Shown here: piece after piece, positions 52,109 to 63,470 of the stretch
Numbering within the stretch: the stretch's first letter is position 1
How the letters are laid out: each line of letters starts with the position of its first letter
Source: Corbicula japonica
Taxonomy: Eukaryota > Mollusca > Bivalvia > Venerida > Cyrenidae
Assembly: GCA_038501625.1 (NCBI GenBank)
Contig: JAZAYU010000254.1
Coordinates: 496,001-560,000, forward strand
Reading direction: 5' to 3'
Length of the DNA stretch: 64,000 nt
Made by a program: the position numbers and the translations under genes
The notes under the pieces: model-generated
What the model was told of the DNA's origin: nothing
The model's input: only the letters and a program-made list of their open reading frames with translations
Databases searched by the model: none

Positions 52109-52177
52109 CTCGTGTTCAGTACTCTCACAAACAATATCTTCGACTGCCATGAGCTCACATGTCTGAATGACGAACAT
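52109..52177 (-). CDS. Candidate 5' exon (MAVEDIVCESTEHE; in-frame upstream ATG gives 9 more residues)
   Basis: The minus-strand ATG at 52148-52150 reads MAVEDIVCESTEHE and reaches a donor (GAG/GTATGAG) at 52108. An in-frame ATG at 52175-52177 would add MFVIQTCEL. The exon exits in phase 0, which does not fit the phase-1 microexons, so a linking exon is missing. Otherwise this is 5' UTR with an upstream frame that ends at TAA inside the 49119 exon. It could equally start a different transcript. Confidence 0.35.
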
Positions 52178-52790
52178 GACCAGTGACAAAAAACTCTTAT
52201 ACAAAACTGAATTGTGGCGCTGGTCTACGCTCAGTGTGTCTCACAATGCACGACCGTCCAGTTCACAATTCAACTTCACATAAAAGTTGGTTCTCACCAG
52301 CCTTACATATTGTTTTCAAGAAAAACTCCATGCATCTGATTGTTCCGTCGATGGGCCTTATGCTCCTTTGAATTTAAATGCCTAATAATCCACTGACAAG
52401 CTACCATTCAGTAGTTTTCAACTTGACTTCTTCAGTCTAATTTCTCAAAATGGCCGATTGCTAGTATTGCTATTGGTTACAACGAACGACAACCTACTCT
52501 CTAAACAGACGATTTAGTTTTTTAGCTTTCCAAAATGCTAATCCGATAACAATGCTACCGAATAATAAGTTTTAATTTTTAAAGATATTTTGCCATTAGC
52601 AATTTATAAAAATAAAGTCAATAACAAAATTTGTAAAAACAATACTTTGACGTAAGTTTTTACCGGTCAGGTTTTTTCCCGTGTTTACATTGCCTTATGC
52701 TGTGCACAACCGGAAACCAGCGCAAACGAAGTGGACAACCTTTTTTTCTCCTTAGTGAATGGGCATTCCTGCGACCTTAAGACGAGCTTA

Positions 52791-52818
52791 ACGCTCGGGT
52801 CGCTTCGCGACCCGAGCT
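52791..52818. repeat. GC-rich hairpin
   Basis: GCTCGGGTCGCTTCGCGACCCGAGC folds on itself with a short loop. It lies next to the inverted-repeat boundary of the 4.1-kb block. Confidence 0.85.
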
Positions 52819-52826
52819 AGAGCTCG

Positions 52827-52966
52827 ATATCACCCTACTTTTGTATTTACCCAATATCACCTTACCTTTGTATTCACCCAATATCACCTTACCTTTGTAT
52901 TCACCCTATATCTCATTACCTTTGTATTTACCCAATATCACCTTACATGTACCTTTGTATTCACTA
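52827..52966. repeat. 27-bp minisatellite, second small block (~5 copies)
   Basis: Same unit and orientation as the array at 47488-48729 (ATATCACCTTACCTTTGTAT). Confidence 0.9.
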
Positions 52967-53256
52967 TAACATAATGCTCTCGAAAATGATTCATAATATT
53001 ACATTCATAATATACATTACCGTAAACAATATAATTACATCCAATATGCCGATAAAACACAAATACCTTTAAAAAGTTACGAACAGCCACTAAGAAAATA
53101 TTTAATTTAATCTTAAATTCTAGATAAAATGTCAGGATTCACGACTAATGTAGAACAGAAAAACAATCAAAACGTGTTGTTACGGGGCTTCTGATCATTG
53201 TTCGCATGAAAATCAAGAAGTCATACTAAACTGGGCGTAAACAATTCTTGGTGTTT

Positions 53257-53317
53257 ATTTATTCATATCTGACCAAACCATCCAATTCTGGATGGTTTGG
53301 TCAGATATGAATAAATG
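53257..53317. repeat. Hairpin, 28-bp arms
   Basis: TTATTCATATCTGACCAAAC plus CATCCA is mirrored with a 5-bp loop. Confidence 0.95.
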
Positions 53318-54044
53318 TACATACACGCTCTAAAAATAGTTAACTTCTCACATGTAGTACAATGTCGCTTTGATCATTTAAAAAATAATTTACCATGTTT
53401 AGGCACATTAATAATATTTCCTGACTGTTAAGAAGCCATATTTTATCGACGTTATTAAAAAATAAATATATATCTGGGAAAACCCATGGAAGGTTTCCCA
53501 ATTAGGACCCACGTGGATCCCACACTGGATATTTTGCAATAACGGGTCACACATAGGACACATATTGCGAAATATACAATGTTCTGGTGTGAAAATGATG
53601 CAAAGGTCCCATATTTTCTTTCCAACTAGCTGGTCCATTTCTTCTCGTTTGTTATAAAAATAAGTATATATTTTGTTTCTCTATACAATATCACAAATCA
53701 AACTCAACAAAGTTTTTGGATTAGAACTAAATATCACCAGATGCGTTCAGTGTACATGCGCCATATAACATTATGAACAAAACAAAGAGAAAAATAAAAA
53801 AAGGTAAATAACGTGTATGTTTTGCTTCTATACTCAGTCTGGTATAATTCGCAGTAGACATGATGTTTAAGTATTCAAACGACTTTTTCATGTACTTGCA
53901 TATCATATGCAGTTGATGATTATTAGAATTCTAAGCTTATTTGCGTTTCTCATGCAATTTAGGGCGTTTGAGGTTAAACTTTAACATCACCAGGTTGTCA
54001 ATCATTGTTTGACAACTATTGACAAATATAAATGTGTCAAATAT

Positions 54045-54325
54045 TCTTTTTTTCCAATGACCGTTTCAAAACGGTAACCACTCGGGTTCTCTTTTTTTCT
54101 AATTGTTTGTGGTGTCTGTTTTGAAATTTGTCATTTTATTAATCATGCTCATCATCTTCATCACTTCTTCTTGGCTGTGTGTATGGTGGGGGCTGTTTCT
54201 TCTGACTGTGGCAATTCCTGATATGCATATTTCACTTTTAATGATTGTTTATGCCTGTGTGGGGAGGCTGTGTTTTCTGACTGTGCTATTCGATTATGCA
54301 TGTTTCGTTTCACTTTTAATCTTAT
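54045..54325 (+). repeat. SINE-like repeat, copy 5 (short form, 3' end duplicated)
   Basis: CAATGACCGTTTCAAAACGG through TCCTGATATGCATATTTCAC, then a second GTGTGGGGAGGCTGTG...GATTATGCATGTTTCG partial 3' end. Confidence 0.8.
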
Positions 54326-54894
54326 ATCTTTATCAAATCAATCTTTTAAAACAAATTACCTCTCTTACAATTTTAAGAATTAAAGGTTAGAAATCTTTGA
54401 AATACGGATATGTATTTGATCTATAATAAGTTAAATCATGATGCTATTTAAGTTTGTGAAAGTGAAACTTACACCACAAACACAAAGTGCCGATTTTGAT
54501 TTTTTTTCTTTCATATAATATTCTAAATATTAACCATTTCAATTGCTTTTCATTTACTGTTCGAGAGAATTGTCTGACAGAAACTAAACTTTTCTACATG
54601 GGTTATCAGTATCGACTATGTTAATTATTGTTTTGTAATGATCAATGATTAATTATTAATTATAATAATAGTTAAACGGTCTATAGATCTTTTATCATCT
54701 TAAAACATTACATCGAGCAGTAATGCGTGCCTGTTCTTTGTGTAAATCATAATTGTACAGAGTTAAGTACAGTAACGTTCAATCTTTAACAATATTTCAC
54801 ATCGAATCAGCTAGAATTTCAAATATTCTGCACATGATACATGTCAAAACTACACGCCTCACCCTCTTAATCATTAAGTTTTTGTTAAGAACTG

Positions 54895-55030
54895 TGCCCA
54901 CGACAATAAAACGAAAGCTGCAACTCCATTCTCAAATCTCCAGCATCTGATTGGCTCAAATGGCGACTGGTCGCCATTTCAGATGCTATAGATTTGAGAC
55001 TGGTATTATTTTTATGATATTTGGCCCTGA
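54895..55030. repeat. Foldback MITE, GAGACTGG family, both arms
   Basis: CTCAAATCTCCAGCATCTGA and GGCGACTGGTCGCCATTTCA, then GATTTGAGACTGG and TATGATATTTGGCCC. Confidence 0.85.
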
Positions 55031-55628
55031 ATATTTTTTTTCAAAGATAGCTGCTTCATCTCTCATAATTGTATAATTTTGACAGTCACTATTTCTAATA
55101 AAGTGTTAATTAAGAGAAAGTTTAACAATTCAGAAACTTCACTAGATACAAAATAACTGGGGCGACAAAAAATGGAATGAAAACGAGTTTTAGTGAAAGT
55201 AATTTCAAAAGATTCAAGTTTTGACTTGAAGTAGACATGATGAAAGTTTCTCGTATTTCTTTAAGTTGGCTTTTCATTTTCAGTATTATACAACATATTG
55301 AAGTTGACTATATTGATAATCTTGTTCATAGGCGTGTTACTTTTGAATAAGTATCTGCAATATTGTGAATTTATGCAAATGATTTTACATATAAATTTCG
55401 CTTGCATTTATTTTAAGAGGTTTGTGCTCTGTACCATTAATGCATATATACACATATCATTTTGTAAAGTATTTTTAATGATATAGTGAGTTTTCATTTT
55501 GAAATTATCACAACTTTACAAAAGAAATCCTTCAAAGTTTGTGAATTACTTTATCTACTGTACGTGCTTCGCGTCCCATTTGTTATCAATTACGATCGTT
55601 GTCGATTGTGTAATGTAATTTTAAGTGT

Positions 55629-55767
55629 CATTCACTATGTTGGGTAAAGATCGTTTCATTCGGCGCGAGTGAAATATGCACAAGGGCGATAACAAGGTTC
55701 TGCCGAGTTACCACCCAAGTGCACGAGGGCCGGATCACGCGATCTTTACCTAACATAAGTGAATGAT
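55629..55767. repeat. Foldback element
   Basis: CATTCACTATGTTGGGTAAA plus GATCG is inverted as CGATCTTTACCTAACATAAG plus TGAATG. The interior is imperfectly paired. Confidence 0.8.
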
Positions 55768-56082
55768 ACTTTTTTTTCTTGCATAACGTATTTATTTTGC
55801 ATATTTTGGGGGTAATTTCCGTAAATTTTACTTTGCACTACTTTTTGTTGCAGTGCCGCTGTGACGTTCAGTTGAGACGTCATTTAAGGCGCGTCACTCA
55901 TTCTACATGGGGTGTAGGATCGAAATTTCCTACACGGGTCAAAACACCGGATGAACTGATCTGGTGTGCAAGAAGAAAACATTGTATAAACAAAAACTAA
56001 TTTCGACAGAAAGAAAGTGCAGAGGAATATAAGAGTCGATGTTATGATAAAGCTACAGTAATGTCAGTAGAACAGACAGAAC

Positions 56083-56174
56083 AGAGCCCAAGATCAAAAA
56101 ACTAAATCAGCCAATTAAATGCTCGAGATTTGAGACTGGTCTCAAAATTAATTAAGTTTTGCGAACTTGGACCC
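56083..56174. repeat. Foldback MITE, GAGACTGG family, diverged
   Basis: GCCCAAGATCAAAAAACTAA, then GCTCGAGATTTGAGACTGGT and GAACTTGGACCC. Confidence 0.7.
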
Positions 56175-57221
56175 AGGAATCAATCGCTTTGGCTTTGATT
56201 TGTTTGAATTTCTGTAAAAAGACAGAATAAAAATACTGAAATGACTAGTTTATACAATAAACAAGTTCATGCCTTGTGTGTTTACACAAAAACATTTAAG
56301 TACTTGCAGGCTGATCAAAGAATAATTTTGGAAATATTTTTTTCGAGTTTCGTTTTCGTTTTATTAAAAAATTACTTTAAAGTTTGTGTGTAAGATAAAA
56401 AACAGACATGAATATCTACCACCGATGTAAAAATGTTGTTATTTTATGTACGAAAGTTAAATGAGGCTGATGAATGAACATAATTTAAACATTTATAAAC
56501 TTTTAAAATTACCTTTTTTATTTGCCCAACAGTCTATTATTTTACGAAACCGCTTTACGTGTAGTTAATTATAGAAAGGTCAAAGTATTGGAAGAAGCGA
56601 ATATTTAAATACTACAAATGAGATGGACAGATTGTAATTAAACTATTAAACGACACAAACGTTGGATTTCCAAAACGCTAGTCGGTCATTAGCATAAAAT
56701 TTTAACAGAAAGACGGCACTGAAGTTTACGCCACTTTAAAAATAACGGGTTTAATATTTACTAAATGTCATACTACAAAAATAAGTGTAAACTTATCAGT
56801 GTTTCCTCTTTAAAGGAGAAGCAATCAAACTGTTGACAAATGTAACCATTTTGCGAACAAATTTAATTTAGTAATTTACTTCGAAGTGCCAAAATCGGTC
56901 AGTTTGTTTATCAAACATGTTTTTTGTGTGGCAGAAAGTGTTAGAAAGCAAAACTAATAATATTTTTCTTACAAACCGGATAAGTATTTCCGCGTTATTT
57001 ACCGTGGAAAGAAAAAAATATATTTTCCCTTAGGAAAATGTAACGTTCGCCTGGTACACGAGTGACGTCACGTCTTCAAGTATCTGACGTAATATATTCA
57101 TGAAAGTGTCGTCTTCAGAAAATTAGGTTTGCGTTACATCAATATTTTAGCGTAAGGAAACAAAATTTAATTTGTAAAAATGTACACAAATGTTATGAAC
57201 AGTGGAAGGTATGCAAGAAAA

Positions 57222-57335
57222 AGTATCTTGCATGAGACCTTGGGTTAACTAATTTGGCAGAGCCTCGTTCCCGAAAAACAGTTAACCCTCGGTGAGAGAT
57301 TTTTCCATCTTCACATCAAACACATACAAGATACT
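57222..57335. repeat. Imperfect foldback element
   Basis: AAGTATCTTGCATGAG and CTTGGGTTAACT have inverted counterparts GTTAACCCTCGG and CAAGATACTT. Confidence 0.65.
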
Positions 57336-57956
57336 TATAATCTCAAATGCTGCAGTATAGGTTCGACAACGATGTTTCGTCACTCTCCCTGCGTGGAGGG
57401 GAGAAAACCAGCAGCTTTATACATGTAGTGACCATCTGATTGGATATTATTGGTCTTTCTGAACTTGAACAATTTCGTAAGAATGTTAGTAAATGTATTA
57501 TTTAGAATTTCAGCCTTGTAATATACGTGCTCGCCCTCGCATTGCATTTTCTTGTTTCTATTTTTAAATGATTTTTTATTGATTGTATGCCAGCGTTTTT
57601 CTAATAAAGTCACCATCATCATCCATTATATTGCTTTACACGTGCTTTCTTTCGAGAAATATACTCATCAAATAAATTACGGGTTTTATTCACCAGTGTA
57701 TGTTATCAATAAACAATACTAAAGCACATAGTTTATTTGTTCTTGTACTATGTTTTATCCTCTTATAACACGTTTCGTAACCTTTTTCTTGAATAATCAG
57801 AATGATTTAAAACAATAAATCAACAAATACTCATTTTCTGAAAAAAAAAGACAACAAGACTATGAAATCACACAAAGTTGATACCCTGATGCCTAATGAT
57901 ACTGACTGAGATGTTGTTTTTTTTTCTCAGTTTTGAATGTTTCTGTCATAATGTGA

Positions 57957-58129
57957 CTAAATGACTAAAGCCACTGTGATCAAAATAACAACAAGTACGG
58001 GGTTTGAGATAAATGCTGTTCTACCATTCCTTCCATTCTGGTCAAATTTGCATACGTTTGAATCATAATTATTTCCGTTTGATATTGTTCCTTTGTCTGA
58101 CGTAATTCCTTTCCAAGCGTTCGTAGTTA
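57957..58129 (-). CDS. WxxW-domain protein 2, last exon with GPI-anchor-like tail
   Basis: The acceptor (AATTTATTTCAG) at 58130-58132 opens a 56-codon frame ending in TAG. Its two leading bases (TA) complete a codon begun by the exon at 59368. The peptide starts TTNAWKGITSDKGT, is polar with one Cys, and ends SNPVLVVILITVALVI at the stop. This short hydrophobic C-terminus, preceded by small polar residues and with no cytoplasmic tail, is typical of a GPI attachment signal. The protein is expected on the outer cell surface. Phase agreement with the upstream exon is exact. Confidence 0.7.
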
Positions 58130-58199
58130 CTGAAATAAATTAAAATATACTGATGTTGAAATGAATGTTATTAAAATGAAGATAAAAGTTAAATATAAT

Positions 58200-59340
58200 G
58201 AGATAACACAGACATGTGTAGGTTTTGATGCAAATCATATTGATAGTCACAGGGCGCTAGTCCATCTATTTTCAAATGTTGTTACTTTTTAATTTAAATA
58301 AAATAAACACAATAAACACTTAAACACAATTATTTCTGTATTTTTCTTGATAAAGAACAAGTGTTCGAAAATTCGAAAGTAAAGAGTGTATATTATTTAT
58401 AAATTAAATAAAATATCTTCAAGAAAACTCAGATAGTTTACATACAAACAAGTATTATATGGGACACCTGCAATCATGTTTTTCGCGCGTCCTTATGAAG
58501 CGCTTTGCGCTCTATTTACCTTATTTAGAAAAGAAGAAATTACCTTTCTTGTCGAAATCTTGCTTGTCATACCCTTTTCAAGCTTAATATGTTTAAGTAC
58601 TAAATAATGAATGCTTGCTTCAATTTATTGGGAGATGCTGGTTTCGTCGCGTTAAGTCAGGGGTTTTTGATTTCAGCAGCAAGAATAATGTCGGCCGACA
58701 GTTCACCTTTTACAATATTATATATGTAAAGCTTTTGGCTAAGATTTATCTATATAATTATTAATAAGATTGTTCTAGAGGTTTCTTACAAAAATCTCTT
58801 AATAATATGCAATTAAAAGATCCTTCCATGTAATAGTTATTATAAAGATAACGTTGGAAGCAGAAACAAGATACTCATGATTATTGTTCTCGTACCGGCA
58901 AAATAAAAATTAATCATTTTAAACAACCAACAACCTTAATTATAAGGTTAACGTAAGCAAACATAATTTGGACGTATATATTAATAATTGCTCTATTGTG
59001 GACTTGTATTTCTTTGATTTGAAAAAACAACAACATTTATTCGTCAAAACTGAACTTTCGCTTTGAACTTTTATGAATATTATGTAAAATGTATAAACTT
59101 TTAAGTCATTTTTGTTTCCTTTACGCTTCATTAAAATTGCTGCTGATTATATTTATTGAGAAATTAAAGACATGGTTTATGTCAAAACGTGCGTACCAAT
59201 AAATACAAATTCTTAAGCTAACTTTTTATAAATATGATTGTTATGGTCTTATCAGTTTTAATCCAAGTAAAGTTCAACGTTCAAACTGTTAGAAAATATT
59301 GTTTGTTTTCTTTCAAGACGTCAAAGATTGCAAAATAAAC
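58200..59340. other. Intron of WxxW gene 2; nothing else seen
   Basis: AT-rich, no repeats of the families above recognised. Confidence 0.5.
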
Positions 59341-59367
59341 TTATTCGGACGCTCTAGAGTGACAAAC

Positions 59368-59630
59368 CTCGAGCTGTGATATCTGGCGGCAACTTTGTCG
59401 GGCATGCACAACCGTACTGTATGGCAAAATCTGCACAGTATCCATCTGCATAAGGATGACAAAGAAGACCAGTCGCGACTGTACAGTTTGCAACGTATTT
59501 GCTGGCTGTGTCATTTTTGAAACCTCTGAATGGCTCTCCTCTGTCATCTCTGCAGAGAGCGTCGATGACCGGGTTTCCGTCTTCACATATGGTATTTAAA
59601 ACATCGATAGGTTGTGACTCACTGTCTGAT
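59368..59630 (-). CDS. WxxW-domain protein 2, exon with the domain C-terminal half
   Basis: A 263-nt exon with acceptor TACATTTGCCAG and donor GTTTGTCA. It starts with one base (A) then SDSESQPIDVLNTICEDGN. It keeps the order C-R-D-D, GEPFRGFKND, C-T-V-A-T-G-L-L-C, CADFAIQYGC and ACP. It is roughly half identical to the exon at 6274-6994, with the same intron position and phase. It exits in phase 1 after LPPDITAR. The upstream exon with the Trp pair was not found, so the model is incomplete at the 5' end. Confidence 0.75.
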
Positions 59631-59699
59631 CTGGCAAATGTACGAAACATCAATTGATCATTCACAAGTGTTTCCTCATATAAATATAACGTTTTTGAA

Positions 59700-60350
59700 T
59701 ATATAAATCTTAATTTTATATCATGTTATGAAGTTCAATAAAAATCCTAATCCTATTTGTATTTTCTCTTTGCTGTTGTGTTTTGATTTAGTAATAATTC
59801 GTAATATACCTATTGCACTTTGTAAACTCAAATAGACAATTTCGTGATCCAAGATCAAAAATAAGATCTTCTGTCAGCGAAAACTTCATTTGTGCGGAAT
59901 GAAATAAGGTCAATTCTTAGTAAAAACAAACATTTGTTTATATAATAGCTCTTATCAGTCTGACATTGTGGTTGTTTTCATATCAAAATTAAACACTATT
60001 TCGCCAAGTATGTCAACAATGTAATGTCTAATTTTTAAAATTAATCAAATTACAGGTAATATACTCATTATTGTTTCTTATGTTTTATAATAAAACGGTA
60101 ACTGAACGCTTACGACCATTAATACCGAATTATTTCTTCGAGCAACACTGACTTTGCTGACATATTAACAGTCCTTTATGAGTTTCAGATTGTCCATCCG
60201 TAAATGATTCCCAAGTCTTATTTTTTCGGTACACAATGATTACTTAGAAAATCTTTTCTATACGTTTCCATGTCTTAAACATGTTTGTTAAATGTGTTTT
60301 GCAAGACTAGTATGTTTCTATCTACTAGTATGTTTTACTTTCGTTTTACA
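59700..60350. other. Intron / no feature seen
   Basis: Searched on the minus strand for a TGG-N9-TGG exon like that at 7559-7631; none found. Confidence 0.4.
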
Positions 60351-60355
60351 TATGT

Positions 60356-60365
60356 TATTATTATA

Positions 60366-60398
<33 letters not shown>

Positions 60399-60410
60399 GT
60401 TGTTGTTATT
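60356..60410. repeat. (ATT)n/(GTT)n microsatellite
   Basis: TTATTATTATT run passing into GTTGTTGTT. Confidence 0.97.
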
Positions 60411-60789
60411 GCTGTAGACCATCGGATACTCGAAATGCTTGTAAGTGCTAAACGTAGTCCAAGTATTACATGTTTCAACAAAAGGAGTAATAAAGAAATA
60501 TCTAAAAAATTTCCAATTCCTGGGTCCCATTGTATTTTGTCGAATTCTACGACTACACGGGCGCCTTCACGCCAGTTTTTGCACGAGTCGCGAGAGTTCG
60601 CCTAACTGTCCGAGTGGTAGACCGCTGTCCATCCTGAGATGATTGTTTGGCCTTCAACGGCTCTTTAAGTCACACAGCTACTGGTTATTGGGCACATTTT
60701 TTGTTATTTGGCCTTATGCAGTATGGTTATTTTAATTACGTGGGAAAAATAACTACATAGACTGTTTTCTGACATTTCTACGCCCCATC

Positions 60790-61370
60790 CTCTTTATACC
60801 AATAAAAAAGTGAAACAAGCCTATCAGGAACTGCCACATTCAGAAGGCAACCCCCCCCCCCCCCCACACACACACACAGCCAAGAAGAAGAGAGAAAGAG
60901 AAGATCAATCATGGTTTATAAAATGACTAATTTCAAAACAGACACCACAAGCAAAAATCAAAAATGAGAACCCGGGGAATGCCTTGAAACGATCATTATT
61001 AAACAATTTGCCACTGGGGGGTTTAAACCAGGTTCTATGGTGCACATACCTAACACTTGTCCCAACGGGTTCTCATATGAATAAACATGTACAAGTTACT
61101 TTGCGAAAAAAAAACTCCAACCCACCTATCAAAAGCAAACAAATATACGCAAAAATATACCAAACACGAAATGCGTATAGCATTGCAAAGCAAGAGGGCG
61201 GGTAGTTGATTATCTTACCGAGACCAGAGCCCTAAATCAGCAAGAACACGACAGCCGGGACAAAATAATCAGGCCGAGCTTCAAGGTTGTTTCACAAGAT
61301 TTCCCTTTAAACCTTGAAGTTCATAAACACTTAAACGCCTGCCACCATCATGCAAAGAGAGGTAGGCATA
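60790..61370 (-). repeat. SINE-like repeat, copy 6, longest copy
   Basis: Minus-strand order: AAGTGTTTATGAACTTCAAG, GGGAAATCTTGTGAAACAAC, GTTCTTGCTGATTTAGGG, GTCTCGGTAAGATAATC, GTTGGGACAAGTGTTAGG, ACCTGGTTTAAACCCCCAGT, then GGCTGTGTGTGTGTG and TCCTGATAGGCTTG. It shows about 130 bp more 5' sequence than the others. A C15/(AC)n tract at 60851-60879 lies in its 3' part. Confidence 0.85.
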
Positions 61371-61689
61371 ACGATCAACATTTACCATGCATGTAAAGCG
61401 CTGTACAATATCACGTTGAATTTAAAGATTTTTACGAATAATGTAAGGATTGCTTTTTATTGAAGAGTTTACTTTTACGCTTCATAAGGCATGGGACCTT
61501 GGTGGACGACCCAAGCTAAGCGAGGAACATACGTACGACACCGGTCATGTGCTGTGATTAAAAACATGCGAACTGCAAAACCTCTTCCTTCACAAAAGAA
61601 AAATAAAACTTTTATTTGTATCCCTGTATTGTAATACTATTTTCTCCTAATAAAAAATCGTAATCAAATCTGAAAGATTTTCAGTGCTC

Positions 61690-62010
61690 TGTGGCTTTGT
61701 GATTATCCCATTTACAGTGCATGCAGCATGGTCGAGTAAATTGGTGGTTTGGTCTTAATTCATTAAGAAAAATTGTACTTGTTTTGTCATTTGAGAACAT
61801 CTGTAGACAAGTGTAAGGTTTGTTAACCTTAAAGCTTAATTTAAAGTCCTAAGTGGCAACTTATTTTTCTAGTGACCGTTCAAAGGCGATAAAACCACAG
61901 GTTCACATTTTTAATCGTTCGTAGTGTTTAAACGAATTTTTATTATAAACCCATGTTCTCTTTCTCTCCATGTTTTGGCTGTGTATGGGGGTGTGGTTTC
62001 TGATATGCAT
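61690..62010 (+). repeat. SINE-like repeat, copy 7, diverged
   Basis: GTGCATGCAGCATGGTCGAG, AGAACATCTGTAGACAAGTG, AGTGACCGTTCAAAGGCG and GTTTCTGATATGCATCG. Confidence 0.7.
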
Positions 62011-62154
62011 CGTTTCGTCAATCATTCAATATTGTGTATATATTTATATTATTATGGTTACAAAGACAAATATGATTGAAATAACTTCGTACAACGAAAT
62101 GTATTACAAACTAGGCACATTAAATAAAGTTACCATGATTTCATATATTGTAAA

Positions 62155-62345
62155 TTACCTGATTTGCCTCTGACCGTTCCAAGGCGGTAACCCCTCGGGT
62201 TCTCATTTTTGTTAATTGTTAGAGGTGTCTCTTTTGAAACTGATCATTTTATTAACCATGCTCTCTCCCTCTCTTCTTCTTGACTGTGTGGGGAGGCTGT
62301 TTTTTCTGATTGTGGCGATTCCTGATATGCATATTTCACCTTTTT
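62155..62345 (+). repeat. SINE-like repeat, copy 8 (short form)
   Basis: Begins CTGATTTGCCTCTGACCGTT and ends TGATATGCATATTTCACC. Confidence 0.85.
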
Positions 62346-62474
62346 ACCCAGTCCTATCGTTCAGACAAGTATATTATTACACATCTTCCGGAACTCTTGT
62401 ATTTTCTATCTTCATATCCGTTTCGATAAAATTCCCAATTATCAAATATAATGTAACTGTTTTATTTTTTTCAG

Positions 62475-62569
62475 TTTGTATAACGGGTTCCTGTAAGAAT
62501 GGACCTACTTGTAAAGACATTAATGCTAAAAGTAACGACATACAAAAATATGTTAACAATTGCGCATAA
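62475..62569 (+). CDS. Possible EGF-like exon fragment
   Basis: Plus strand. Acceptor TTTATTTTTTTCAG, two leading bases, then CITGSCKNGPTCKDINAK and on to NNCA and a stop. C-x4-C-x5-C-x-D is the first half of an EGF-like domain (usual form C.S.PC.NGGTC.D), here ending early. No upstream exon is seen on this strand. It could be a last exon, a pseudogene fragment or chance. Confidence 0.35.
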
Positions 62570-62684
62570 AGAACGCAAACAAAGTAATATATTTTTTCGT
62601 TTTACTTCTTGAACGTTTCTTTTACCAATATTTGAAATCTGTCTCTATTAAATTGTGCGTAATCGCTGTTGTGTCCTGTCTACA

Positions 62685-63050
62685 ATGTTCATGGGACCAA
62701 TAAGCATTAGTGTGCTTTTGCATGCAACATTTTTAAGCTGATGGGTGAGTTGGAGTCATTTCACGAAGACAACTTGTACATGTTTGTTAATATGTTAACC
62801 TGTTGGGGCAAGTGTGAGGTTAGTGCACCCTAGAACCTGGTTTAAACCCCCAGGGGCAATTTGTTTTTGCCACTGACCGTTCCAAGGAGGTATCCCCAAA
62901 GTTTTTCTGTTTCGTTAATTATTTGTGGCGTCCTATTTGATTTGACATACTTATATCAAACAAGCTATCTATCTTTCTCTTCTTTTTCGCTGCTTGAGAA
63001 GGCTGTGCTTTGTGAGTGTGGCGATTCCTGATATGCATATTTTACTTTTT
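62685..63050 (+). repeat. SINE-like repeat, copy 9
   Basis: GTGCTTTTGCATGCAACATT, CTGTTGGGGCAAGTGTGAGG, AGAACCTGGTTTAAACCCCC, CACTGACCGTTCCAAGG and TCCTGATATGCATATTTTAC. Confidence 0.85.
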
Positions 63051-63123
63051 GTCAAGTACATATTATTTAGATTTTTGCTGGAAACTTTATATTCAGAAAC
63101 TCGGACCACTACACTTAACATAC

Positions 63124-63210
63124 CAGGTTCAGCGGTAGCGAAATCCGCGTAAAGGGTAACAGTAAACTTAACAGTAGCACACAATACAAAAGCCACACGG
63201 AGCTCAACAT
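63124..63210 (-). CDS. Signal-peptide exon of a secreted or surface protein
   Basis: ATG at 63208-63210 reads MLSSVWLLYCVLLLSLLLPF, then TRISLPLNL, and meets a donor (CTG/GTATGT) at 63123. A short N-region, a long Leu/Val/Tyr core and small or polar residues after it make a textbook signal peptide. It lies 3.5 kb upstream of WxxW gene 2 on the same strand and could be its first exon. It exits in phase 0, though, while the paralogue's Trp exon needs phase 1, so another exon would have to intervene. If unspliced the frame stops two codons later. Confidence 0.5.
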
Positions 63211-63470
63211 TTTTTAAATTTATTATAATTCTAGGAAACGAATATTTTATATTCTAGGCAAGACTTATTGTCAATTTATTTTACTTCACCCTGACAGTAC
63301 TTGTAAACATGCCATCGTATTTAAAACTAATGACCAGGTAACATCAATAGTATCATTTCAAATTGGTCTACTAATAAATTAGTGACTTGATATTGGTCTT
63401 GGTATTCGTCTGAGGCCGAGGGCACAATCTTATAAAATCTTTAACCCGCTAACAAGCTGAAAACCATATA

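Larger units (their letters stand above)
48753..52829. other. 4.1-kb block bounded by a 15-bp inverted repeat
   Basis: TATCGAGCTCTAGCT at 48753-48767 and its exact inverse at 52815-52829 bound this block, with the 27-bp minisatellite on both outer sides. It may be an insertion that split the minisatellite. The interior is AT-rich and holds only the two candidate 5' exons (49119, 52109) and one hairpin repeat. Confidence 0.45.

Noticed and set aside
57380..57622. 80-codon Lys-rich minus-strand frame
   Set aside because: No domain; an overlapping ATG frame on the same strand ends after a few codons, and the flanks look repeat-derived.
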